This document shows, piece by piece, positions 55,901 through 64,000 of a stretch of 64,000 bases of DNA. A model generated the notes under the pieces. It was not told the DNA's origin. It saw only the letters and a list, made by a program, of their open reading frames with translations, and made no database searches. The number at the start of each line of letters is the position of its first letter. Positions within the stretch are counted from its first letter, which is position 1. Both the position numbers and the translations under genes were made by a program. This DNA comes from Zea mays (Eukaryota > Streptophyta > Magnoliopsida > Poales > Poaceae): NCBI RefSeq assembly GCF_902167145.1, contig NC_050097.1, forward strand, positions 39,726,095 to 39,790,094, in the 5' to 3' direction.

Positions 55901-56948
55901 GGAGATACATGCAGGCCTTTGTGGATCCCACATCGGATCCATGCCGTTACTTGGAAAAGTGTTCCGTCAAGGATTTTATTGGCCGAAGGCAGCTTCGGAT
56001 GCAGCTGAGTTAGTTCAAAAGTGCGAAGGTTGTCAGAAATGTGCAAGAGATCAAAAACAACCTTCGTCTTTGACACAGCTAATACAACCCATCTGGCCAT
56101 TGCAAAGGTGGGGCCTCGATTTGCTGGGCCCATTACCACCGGCTCAAGGCAATCTGAAATATGTTGTAGTTGCTGTGGAATATTTTTCCAAGTGGATTGA
56201 GGCGAAGCCATTAGCTACAATAACTTCGGCCACTGTCCAAAAATTTTTCTGGCAGAATATTGTCTGTCGCTTCGGAGTGCCGAAGGCTATAACTGTAGAT
56301 AATGGAACACAATTTGACTCCGAAGAATTCAGAAATTTTTGTGATCAAATTGGCACGAAGATCCACTTTGCGTCAGTCAGGCACCCGGAGTCGAATGGGC
56401 TTGTTGAAAGGGCCAACGACATCATAATGACAGGAATAATGGAGCTAATCTTTAATCAACCAAGGGGAAAGTGGCCAGATCAGCTTACCAAAGTGGTATG
56501 GAGCCATAACACAACAACATCAAGATCTACAGGCTTTACCCCATTTAAGTTGTTATTTGGTGACGAAGCAATAACCCCGGAAGAAGCCAAAGCTGGATCA
56601 ATAAGAGTGGTAGCTTCGGCAGAATCAGGTCCCGAAGATACTTGTCTCGTGGAAAAAGATGCCTTAGAAGGGATCAGGCTTCAGGCCGTGGAGAATATCA
56701 ATAAGTACCAGGCTGAAACAGTTAAATGGCGAGATAGAAAGGTCCGGCTAAAAAATATTGAGCCAGGACACTTGGTGCTTCGGAGAGTGGCCAATCCGGA
56801 TACAGTGGGCAAATTGCAACTGAAATGGGAAGGGCCTTTCTTAGTAGCATCTTCGTCAAGGCCTGGTTCGTACAGACTGAAGGACATGGATGGCAATGAA
56901 ATTCCAAGATCTTGGAATGCGGATGAGCTTCGGCGGTTTTATGTATAA
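52995..56948 (+). CDS. pol: Element H Pol polyprotein (PR-RT-RH-IN), no gag domain
   Basis: An intact frame of 1317 residues starting at ATG 52995, only 44 bases after the LTR. The first 60 or so residues are basic and have no capsid domain or zinc knuckle. Then come the protease (VDTGSAADI near residue 94), RT (CIDFTDLNKACPK near 370, YVDDIIVKS near 465) and RNase H (FCDGSWGTFGAG near 751, NIAEYEALLLGL near 795). The integrase has an HHCC region near 970-1020 and catalytic D, D and E near 1041, 1101 and 1137 (GLDLLGPLP, VDNGTQF, NGLVERAND). This order defines Ty3/gypsy. All readable catalytic residues are kept. Without Gag the element would need particle protein from another element. It is possible that a gag region was deleted and the N-terminus is a fused remainder. 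Confidence 0.93.
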   Translation: MASFNTQAGAASASKLVLPITGGSCSEPANKKQKKEAQRRVQHVGVQGPFIKSKWSHIPITFSQEDLQLKDYPHNDAMVISCVIKGFLVHNVLVDTGSAADIIFAKAFRQMQEPEDKIHDATHPLCGFGGRQIVALGKITMPVTFGFVNNTRTEQIVFDIVDMEYPYNAIIGRGTLNAFEAILHPAYLCMKIPSDQGPIAIHGSQEAARRAEGSWTNSKAIHNIDGVEACEQYKFRREKAASADQPKPMLLCEDIAEQKVLLGSQLSEDQEKTLIRFLFNNKDVFAWSANDLCGVNRDVIEHSLNVDPSFRPRKQRLRKMSADKAEGAHNEVKRLLSAGVIREVKYPEWLANTVMVKKANGKWRMCIDFTDLNKACPKDEFPLPRIDSLVDAAASSELMSLLDCYSGYHQIWMKKEDEPKTSFITPSGTYCYLRMPEGLKNAGGSFSRMTAKVLQSQIGRNVLTYVDDIIVKSTKQEDHIADLQETFASFRQAGLKLNPEKCVFGVKKGKFLGCLVSTKGIEANPNKIEAILRMEPPTTRKGAQRLTGRLASLNRFISRSAERNLPFFEVLKSAEVFQWGPAQQKAFEELKQYLIDLTTLTPPMPGAPLLLYVAASHSAVSAALVQEKFDGQIKKQVPVYFVSEVLSVSKKNYTELEKVLYAVLMASRKLRHYFQAYNVIVPSSQPLKDIMRNKEATGRIGKWAAELNEFYIDYVHRSSIQSQALADFIADWTPGAQGEEANKDAEAWTVFCDGSWGTFGAGAAAVLVSPSKVKTCYAARLDFSCTNNIAEYEALLLGLRKLKAMGIRRAILKTDSQIVSGHIDKSCKAKDPKLEKYLDTVRRIEASFEGFSVKNIPRGQNEHADLLARSAAQGLPLPSDVFFETIKAPSVELLERAVLTISPVYSEDWRTEIISYLQGNFLSDDEAYNKRIEARARPYIIIEGELYKHGVCAPLLKCLSRAEGIELMKEIHAGLCGSHIGSMPLLGKVFRQGFYWPKAASDAAELVQKCEGCQKCARDQKQPSSLTQLIQPIWPLQRWGLDLLGPLPPAQGNLKYVVVAVEYFSKWIEAKPLATITSATVQKFFWQNIVCRFGVPKAITVDNGTQFDSEEFRNFCDQIGTKIHFASVRHPESNGLVERANDIIMTGIMELIFNQPRGKWPDQLTKVVWSHNTTTSRSTGFTPFKLLFGDEAITPEEAKAGSIRVVASAESGPEDTCLVEKDALEGIRLQAVENINKYQAETVKWRDRKVRLKNIEPGHLVLRRVANPDTVGKLQLKWEGPFLVASSSRPGSYRLKDMDGNEIPRSWNADELRRFYV

Positions 56949-57138
56949 CTCGATGTAATTTTGACCTTTCTTTTCTTTTTCTTGGCACCCTTTTCCTTTC
57001 TAAAGGGGGAGAAAGGTTTTTAATGGGGCCATCTTATGTAATTTCCTTTTTAGTTTTATAAGAGCAAAATCCCCCAAAGAATGTAAATGTAAAAGCTGAG
57101 AGCGCACCATCGAGTGCCGAAACTAAAAAAGAGAAGAA

Positions 57139-57390
57139 GCTCCAAAGACGTCCCTAAGGGGATGCAGAGCTCACAGCGAAAAGTCAACGCTGATTCCGCC
57201 GAAAGTAAAAGGCGAAGAAGCTCCAAAGTCGTTCCTAAGGGAATGCAGAGCTTATACCGTCTAAGTAAAAGACGAAGAAGCTCCAAAGACGTCCCTAGGG
57301 GGATGCAGAGCTTACAGCGAAAAGTCAACGCTGATACTGCCTAAGTAAAAGGCAAAGATGCTCCAAAGTCGTTCCTAAGGGAATGCAGAG
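57139..57390. repeat. Composite tandem repeat of about 141 bp in element H
   Basis: The phrase gctccaaag recurs at 57139, 57220, 57280 and 57360, that is with spacings 81, 60 and 80. The two kinds of unit alternate (..agacgtccct.. and ..agtcgttcct..), giving a higher-order period of about 141 bp. Confidence 0.85.
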
Positions 57391-57623
57391 CTGACGTGTG
57401 TTTGCTCCTAAGAAAATGATGGATGAGTGTGGCTTCGGACATACGCTTCGGACATTCATTTGCACATTACATCATGGCATTTGCATGCATAAGCATTCAT
57501 TCATAGCATTTGTGTTCCTAAATGGTTGCTTCGGCACAGAGAAAAGTTTCGGATAAATGGTTTGTTATGATTCGTTATGTAAAAGAAAGGTTTCGAAGAA
57601 GTGGTTTTTTATGAATCGTTGTG

Positions 57624-57930
57624 TATAAGAGTAGCAGTCTTTTATGTTTTGTTATGTAAATAAAAGCTTCGGCAGATAAGAGTAGCAGTCTTTTATGTTT
57701 TGTTATGTAAATAAAAGCTTCGGCAGATAAGAGTAGCAGTCTTTTATGTTTTGTTATGTAAATAAAAGCTTCGGCAGATAAGAGTAGCAGTCTTTTATGT
57801 TTTGTTATGTAAATAAAAGCTTCGGCAGATAAGAGTAGCAGTCTTTTATGTTTTGTTATGTAAATAAAAGCTTCGGCAGATAAGAGTAGCAGTCTTTTAT
57901 GTTTTGTTATGTAAGGAAAGGCTTCGGCAA
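57624..57930. repeat. 51-bp tandem repeat, six copies, in element H
   Basis: The phrase ggcagataagagtagcagtc recurs with an exact period of 51 bp (ggcag at 57671, 57722, 57773, 57824 and 57875). The inner copies look identical; the outer ones are degenerate. Confidence 0.92.
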
Positions 57931-58197
57931 AAAGAGGAAGCGGCCTTTTATGCTTCGTTGTGTACGAAAAGAAGGGAAGGTGTTTTTTCGCCTTCGGCTC
58001 AAAAAACTGATTTCGTCCACATCAAAGCACCTCAATCGAAGGGTAAGAATATATTACAAGGTATGTACAAAGTTCCTTGAAGAACAGTTTAATTCTATTT
58101 ACAAGAGTTGTTACAAAATTATCCTGAGTTTTTCTAAAGCACACTTCTGCTAGTCTTCATTAAGCTTCAGCTTCGACGACAACTTCGGCGACATATC

Positions 58198-61072
58198 CTA
58201 GGCATCATCTTCACCTTCGTCATCCTACATGAGTCAAGGAATCATAAGAATCAAGCCCAAAGGAAAAGGTAAGCACGAAATGTCATTTCTTACTGGTTCA
58301 AGATGACTTCGGGCTTCGTCTCCAGCTTTCTCTCGCCCGCCCTTTGTCCATACCATTTTTATAAATCTATTGGAGATACTTCGGGCGAGGTCGGGCATAT
58401 CATCCAGGATTGATGAAGATAAGGTGAAGTTGGGCCTATTGACAACCTTTCCATGTTCGCAGCCGGCCTTCAGAAATGCAGCAGCGGTACCCCGAGAAGC
58501 TACCCAGGCACAGAAGTCGCCGTGCCCGGCTATAACTTCGTCAAGCTCTTCGATTTCAGCTTCAATATGATCGAAGGCCTGGGGTAAATTTTCTGCCGAA
58601 GGGTTAAATTTCCCACTGCTGGCTCCAACAGAGTAAAATATCTTCTTTAATCGTCCAATACAATTATTGCCAAAGTTCAAGCATTTGTCTTGAAGGCTTG
58701 TTAATGCTTTCTTCAATTCTAAGCTGGTCTGGACTTCGGCTTTAAGCTTCGAATTCAGTTCTAGCTTCTCCTGATCAAATTGTTTTGATTGATTGATAAG
58801 CTTCGAATTTAACTCTAATATTTTAGCCTCAGTTTCAGCCAGCAAGCCTTCGGTCGATTGGAGCTCGAAGTCTTTCTTTTCAATGATGGCAGATTGCTCT
58901 TTTATTTTGCTTTCCAAGTTTTCAATTATAGCTTCGTGCTTTTTGTCCTCCAAGTCTTGTTGCATCTTCAGAGCTTTGCTCAGTAGCATGCTCTGAACAG
59001 AAACAACTTATGTTAAGTAATATTTTCATTGTTAACGGCAATAAAAACCAGAGAAAAAGGTTGTTTACCTTGAAGTTAGAATAAAACAAGCTGCCGACGA
59101 TATGTTGTCGTCGGTAGCGGCTGATGTCTGTCTCTAACTTCGGAAAACCGATACTCTTCGATAGAGTACAGATTACCTTAGCTCCAGTCTGGTCTCGAAT
59201 ACAGCCTAGTTTTTCATCATCTACACCCCCAAATAGAAGGGCTCCTGGCTTGTAGCCGCAAGATTTGGCATAGTCTTTGAGTTCTTCTATTTCGTCCTTC
59301 GTCAGTTTCTGCCCAATTAGATTCTGGAAAGAATAGGCTTCATCGTCCGGAGTTTCTTCGACTATTTCTTTCCCTTTCCCTGGCACTGTGGCCAGGATTT
59401 CTTCAGTAACGGTGGCAGCTTCTTCAATGTTTTCCGTCAAAATTTTGTCAATATTTTCAAGAGTAGTTTCTAAATTTACATCTTCGGGTGTGGCAGCTTC
59501 GGTAGCCGCGACCTCCGAAGCTCTACCTTCAGCAGCTGCCGTTTTCTGAATTGACAACCTAGGTGGAGTTTTGTCGATAACCTCAGTTACCGCAATAATT
59601 CTTTGCCGTTTGGGTTTGTTTATCTTCGGTTGATCCGGCTCGTCCACCTTTTCAAAAAGCTTCGTCAGTTGGAGCCCTAGTGGACTTAGCTTCGTAGGCG
59701 TGGGTTCAGTCATTACCTTTAAAATTTCCTCCACGTCGCTGGTAGAAGGCGGTGTGGGGGTCTCCTCTTCTTCGGGTGATTTGCGCTTCGGAGCAGATAT
59801 TTTTCTTTTCTTGAGAAATTTCTTCTCCTTTGCTGGTATTTCTTCATCCCTGATCAGAGCTTCGGCTACTCTTTTTCTTTTGAGGCCCTCGGCGCCCTTG
59901 TTCAATTGTTCGTAGTCTGGGTATTCGAAGCCTAGGGCGTCAAGCACTCGGTTCAGCCTTCGTTTCGGTCGGGCACCGAAGGCTGCTGTCATTAGTTGAT
60001 CCTCTTTTTTGGAGTAATTCCCCAGGATTTCGTTGCACATCATCTCAACAGTGTCTAACCATTCTTTGCAGCGTTTTTTGAAGAACTTCTTGAACTTGAA
60101 GTAATAGGGAAGCCGGACAAGCTCCCCCTTCTTCTTCTCTCCCTCCAGCTTCGGCATCTCCCACTCTTTTAGAGTAGGGAAAACTCTGAATGCCAAGAAC
60201 TCTTGAACTAGATCCCTGGTGCCAATATGTTCTGAGATAATTTCAAATTCACCCAGAGCAGCCCAGGTGGGACCATTTAGGTCGCCAATGCGGCATTGTG
60301 GCCTTGTCTCTCCGAAGATTAACTCCAGAGGGCTTTGTACCAATTTTTCTTTGTCTTCATCGACTTTTACATAAAACCACTCAGATTTCCAACCTGCTGG
60401 CCATTTGCTTCGGTAGCTGATGACAGGACACTTTGTTGTCTTCCGGTAGGCAAAATTATAGCAACCGAAATTATCATGTAGCCCATCTTTTCTGGCTTTT
60501 GTTTGGTAATGTAATTCGTGAGCTCGGCAGAAGCTGTCAGCAAATGGTTCCACAGCTTGGCTTCGGAGGGCCCAGATATAAACATTGAGCCTAACGATGG
60601 CGTTAGGAGTCAATTGATGAAAGTAGATACCAAACCTCCTTAGTATCTCCGCAACAATATTGTGGAGAGGGAATCTAAGCCCAGCTTTTAAAAAACTCTT
60701 GAAAATAACAATCTCATCCTTCCTTGGCTTCGGGGTGGTTTCTTCTTCCCCGAAGCGGAGTAGCTTCTTCTGGTCCTCATTGAAATAACCTGCTTTCACC
60801 ATCTTCGAAAGGTCAGCTTTTGAAACAGTTGATTTCCCAAAATCCAGGTGACTGGGCTTGCTGGGCATAGCAAGGTGAGAGTCATCTTCGGAGTCAGTCC
60901 CTTCAATGTTTTCTTTTCCTTCGGCAGTTGTTGGGCCTGCTTCAGCAGCAGGCATTTCTTCTGTAGTCAGTAGACCGGAACGCTGCATTGCTTCGGAGAT
61001 GGGCACAGTGTCTGAACCTTCGGCTTCGTCTCCCTCACGTACAACTTTGGCAGTAGATCGTATTCTCGCCAT
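58198..61072 (-). CDS. Element H antisense gene, three predicted exons
   Basis: Predicted exons on the minus strand are 61072-59069, 58992-58294 and 58224-58198. Introns of 76 bp (GTAAAC..TTCAG) and 69 bp (GTAAGA..TGTAG) keep phase and give about 909 residues. The first part resembles the 'putative gypsy type transposon' domain seen in Tat-lineage antisense proteins (FKAGLRFPLHNIVAEILRRF, WYFV-like blocks such as SEWFYVKVDED). The middle is acidic and basic with KKRK-type nuclear-localisation-like runs (KKFLKKRKISAPKRK). Exon 2 starts with a strong coiled coil (LESKIKEQSAIIEKKDFEL). The C-terminus is acidic. No stop or frameshift is seen. A TATA box lies about 200 bases upstream. The function is unknown. 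Because the introns are antisense to the genomic RNA, they survive retrotransposition. Without splicing the two long frames would be separate ORFs. Confidence 0.82.
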
Positions 61073-61534
61073 TTGATTCTAAGTTTGGGAAGTCAAAAAC
61101 TTTTTCCTTTTTTCTTTTCTCCGAAGCTCTTCTTTCTGACGAAGCGGACGTTGAGAAGCACCTTCGTTCGATTCTGAGACTTAAGCTTCGGCTATGGTGA
61201 AAAATTTTGGCAGCGAAACAGTGCAAATAGCAATGAATGCTGTGGTAACTTCACACCCACCTGTTTGTTTATATAGTGCTGCAGGTAGGAAGGCAAAGCG
61301 GTGGAACTGTTACACCAGGCGCGCAGTAACTCATACCCGCTGTGCAGTGGACCGCAAAGACCAAACAGTAACTCTACAAAGTGGGCTTGGCACGCGCTCG
61401 GAAGTCGGATCGTTTCTCCGCAACGAGCTCAGGGAAGGTGTTTTTTGGACCTTCGGCTTCCCGAAGCTGAAGAGGTTTTTTTTCACGGGCCAAGCTCGTT
61501 ACGAAGAACGATCTAGCACCGCGAAAGGGGCTAC
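61073..61534 (-). promoter_or_regulatory. Promoter/leader region of the antisense gene and 3' end of element H
   Basis: These 460 bases lie between the antisense start codon and the 3' LTR. On the minus strand TATATAAA occurs at 61268-61275, about 200 bases before the ATG, a well-formed TATA box. On the plus strand the purine run cgaaaggggc at about 61522-61531, just before the LTR, is the likely polypurine tract. Confidence 0.65.
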
Positions 61535-62115
61535 TGTTGGGGTCGTGCTTCGGTACGCCGAAGGTCTCACACGAAGAAGCAGCTTCGGCCAAAGTCGTTT
61601 CTAAGAGATGGCCGAAGGTCCCTTTTCATGGAGCTTCGGCGTTTTAAACCGACATAGAGGCAGAATGACCTTTTTATACATGTATGTCCGAGTCAATGTT
61701 GTAAACTTCCGCAAGGGGCATAATTGTAATTTGTCACAGGCTGCGACCTGTGTCTATAAATAGATGAACAGTATCTCTGTACTGTTCACGTGAACCTGCT
61801 TTTTGCCTTCGCATCACATCCGTACTTTTTGCCTTCCGCAAGACCGAAGGTACATTTGTACTTCAAAGTCATTTATATTCATTAATACAAGTAGAGATAA
61901 TTCTATGATAATATTTACATGTTTATTTCATGATTTATGTGAATGCTTTATTCTTCGTTGTTATGCTTACGAAGGTATGTTCTTTGTAACCTTCGTCCGA
62001 GATGCTATATATCCCGAAGGGATATATCGTTATGAAGGACGAAGGACCTTAATACTTAACATTTTCCGTGTTGCCTTGTTCTTAATTCGAAGCATTTGAG
62101 AACAAGTCCCCAACA
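61535..62115 (+). repeat. Element H 3' LTR (581 bp)
   Basis: Identical in length to the 5' LTR and different at one base by eye (near 61791). It is followed by the target-site copy ctaac. Confidence 0.95.
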
Positions 62116-62120
62116 CTAAC

Positions 62121-64000
62121 CATTCAATTTCCAATGTTTTTCTTGTAGATTCATTAGATTACAATTTGTTTTCCGTTTCACAATTATGTCAAATGGGCTA
62201 CAACTGTCTTTTTACTGATATAGGTGTCACTGTCTTTAGAAGAAGTGATGATTCAATAGCATTTAAGGGAGTGTTAGAGGGTCAGCTATACTTAGTAGAT
62301 TTTGATAGAGCTGAACTCGACACTTGCTTAATTGCTAAGACTAACATGGGCTGGCTCTGGCATCGCCGACTAGCACATGTTGGGATGACGAATCTTCATA
62401 AGCTTCTAAAGGGAGAGCACATTTTAGGATTAACAAATGTTCATTTTGAGAAAGACAGGATTTGTAGCGCATGCCAAGCAGGGAAGCAAGTTGGTGCCCA
62501 TCATCCACACAAGAACATCATGACAACTGACAGGCCACTAGAGCTCCTACACATGGATCTATTCGGCCCGATTGCTTACATAAGCATCGGCGGGAGTAAG
62601 TACTGTCTAGTTATTGTGGATGATTATTCTCGCTTCACTTGGGTATTCTTTTTGCAGGAAAAATCTCATACCCAAGAGACATTAAAAGGATTCTTGAGAC
62701 GGGCTCAAAATGAGTTCGGCTTAAGGATCAAAAAGATTAGAAGCGACAACGGGACGGAGTTCAAGAACTCTCAAATTGAAGGCTTCTTTGAGGAGGAGGG
62801 CATCAAGCATGAGTTCTCTTCTCCCTACACGCCACAACAAAATGGTGTAGTGGAGAGGAAGAATAGAACTCTATTGGACATGGCAAGAACCATGCTTGAT
62901 GAGTACAAGACTTCGGATCGGTTTTGGGCCGAGGCGGTCAACACCGCTTGCTACGCCATCAACCGGTTATATCTTCACCGAATCCTCAAGAAGACATCAT
63001 ATGAACTCCTAACCGGTAAAAAGCCCAATATTTCATATTTTAGAGTCTTTGGTAGCAAATGCTTTATACTTGTTAAAAGAGGTAGAAAATCTAAATTTGC
63101 TCCTAAGACTGTAGAAGGCTTTTTACTAGGATATGATTCAAACACAAGGGCATATAAAGTCTTTAACAAGTCCTCTGGACAAGTTGAAGTTTCTTGTGAC
63201 GTTGTGTTTGATGAGACTAACGGCTCTCAAGTAGAGCAAGTTGATCTTGATGAGATAGGTGATGAAGAGGCTCCGTGCATCGCGCTAAGGAACATGTCCA
63301 TTGGGGATGTGTGTCCTAAGGAATCCGAAGAGCCTCCAAATGCACAAGATCAACCATCCTCCTCCACGCAAGCATCTCCACCAACTCAAAATGAGGATGA
63401 GGCTCAAGTTGATGAAGGAGAAGATCAAGTAAATGAGCCACCTCAAGATGACGGCAATGATCAAGGGGGAGATGCAAATGATCAAGACAAGGAGGATGAA
63501 GAACAAAGGCCGCCACACCCAAGAGTCCACCAAGCAATTCAACGAGATCACCCCGTCGACACCATCCTAGGCGACATTCATAAGGGGGTAACCACTAGAT
63601 CTCGTGTTGCACATTTTTGTGAGCATTACTCTTTTGTTTCCTCTATTGAGCCACACAGGATAGAGGAAGCACTCCAAGATTCGGATGGGTGGTGGCGATG
63701 CAAGAGGAGCTCAACAACTTGACCAGGAACGAGGTATGGCATTTGGTTCCACATCCTAATCAAAATGTTGTAGGAACCAAGTGGGTCTTCCGCAACAAGC
63801 AAGACGAGCATGGTGTGGTGACAAGGAACAAAGCCCGACTTGCGGCCAAGGGATACTCCCAAGTCGAAGGTTTGGATTTCGGTGAAACCTATGCACCCGT
63901 AGCTAGGCTTGAGTCAATTTCTTATATTATTAGCCTATGCTACTTACCATGGCTTTAAGCTTTATCAAATGGACGTGAAAAGTGCCTTCCTCAACGGACC
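62121..64000 (+). pseudogene. pol: Element G pol, integrase and RT part (broken)
   Basis: The continuation of the pol frame of G after element H. It has the integrase HHCC region (about 62350-62480), the catalytic D and D (HMDLFGP near 62550, RSDNGTEF near 62740) and NGVVERKN near 62840. An acidic linker and the start of RT ([14 protein letters not shown] near 63775) follow. A 1-bp loss at about 63687-63690 and a 1-bp gain at about 63919-63922 shift the frame. Coding similarity continues past the second shift to the window end ([13 protein letters not shown]). The rest lies outside. Confidence 0.9.

Larger units (their letters stand above)
56949..58197 (+). other. Element H spacer between pol and antisense gene, with tandem repeats
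   Basis: This is 1.25 kb without a supported gene. It holds two families of tandem repeats (57139-57390 and 57624-57930, listed separately). The two transcription units converge here, so the stretch may contain the 3' ends of both transcripts. Confidence 0.75.
52370..62115 (+). mobile_element. Element H: young gag-less Ty3/gypsy element with antisense gene
   Basis: A complete 9746-bp element. Its LTRs are each 581 bp (TG..CA), with a perfect target duplication ctaac (52365-52369 and 62116-62120) inside pol of G. By eye the LTRs differ at one site (cacgcgaac against cacgtgaac), which means well under 0.1 million years. The plus strand carries one intact protease-RT-RNase H-integrase frame, and the minus strand a long spliced gene between pol and the 3' LTR. 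A recognisable gag is missing. Antisense genes in this position are known from the Tat lineage (for example Grande). The LTR size resembles the cinful/zeon group, but the family is not assigned. The whole element is rich in ttcgg/ccgaa. Confidence 0.93.
41973..64000 (-). mobile_element. Element E: Opie-like Sirevirus, continues beyond right edge
   Basis: A minus-strand element represented by its 3' LTR (41973-43196), 3' UTR and the C-terminal part of pol (44006-44242 and 47817-48235). It is split first by a CACTA element, with the pol sequence resuming after the target duplication aca, and then by element G at 48236. The rest of pol, gag and the 5' LTR must lie right of the window. Pol has a nonsense codon at 48081-48083. 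The target copy at the left would be gttat (41968-41972). Confidence 0.85.
48236..64000 (+). mobile_element. Element G: Ji-like Sirevirus, continues beyond right edge
   Basis: A plus-strand element with 5' LTR, primer site, gag and pol up to RT. The 3' part lies right of the window. It is interrupted at 52369/62116 by element H; the pol frame resumes in phase when H and one target copy (ctaac) are ignored. Gag has two nonsense codons and a frameshift. Pol has a nonsense codon and two frameshifts, so G was probably long dead when H landed in it. It sits in the pol of element E. Confidence 0.92.

Overview
The window looks like maize (Zea mays) or a very close relative. It is built almost entirely of nested LTR retrotransposons. 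Two families of Sirevirus (Ty1/copia) dominate, Opie-like (A, E, F) and Ji-like (C, D, G), recognised by their LTR ends, their met-tRNA primer sites and the CACCGGAC..GTCCGGTG palindrome arrays in their LTRs. Two Ty3/gypsy elements of the Tat type (B, H), one CACTA DNA transposon and a few small DNA elements make up the rest. The only convincing host gene is an intact, GC-rich, three-exon DAO-type 2-oxoglutarate dioxygenase at 37102-38219. Family names come from recollection of maize repeats, not from a search.

Left nest (1-34445). One minus-strand gypsy element (B) enters from beyond the left edge and ends with its 5' LTR at 33394-34445. Three complete Sireviruses sit inside its coding region: A (189-9139, +, target duplication gaggg), C (11347-20878, -, cccgg) and D (21319-30677, -, actgg). 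At each site the reading frame of B resumes in phase when the insert and one copy of the duplication are ignored, which proves the nesting. LTR divergence counted by eye is 3 substitutions in 1250 bp (A), 3 in 1323 (C) and about 29 in 1270 (D), so D is clearly the oldest insert. A has intact gag and pol. C pol has one nonsense codon. D and B are broken in several places.

Gene island (34446-40833). About 6.4 kb holds a TA microsatellite, a truncated LINE tail, a Tourist-like MITE, DAO, a 96-bp tandem duplication and a small hairpin-like element.

Right nest (40834-64000, open at the right). An Opie-like LTR (F) is split by an Opie-like element (E, -). E is split by a 3571-bp CACTA element (44243-47813, target duplication aca) and by a Ji-like element (G, +, from 48236). 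G is split by a young gypsy element (H, 52370-62115, duplication ctaac). The CACTA element carries a captured, intron-containing, decayed copy of a peroxisomal 3-ketoacyl-CoA thiolase gene (KAT/PED1 type). H has nearly identical LTRs (1 difference in 581 bp) and an intact protease-RT-RNase H-integrase frame, but no recognisable gag. On its opposite strand it carries a long gene with two consistent introns and its own TATA box. These two are the most interesting objects in the window.

Apart from DAO nothing here works as a host pathway. The remaining genes are transposition genes, a transduplicated gene fragment and their decay products.
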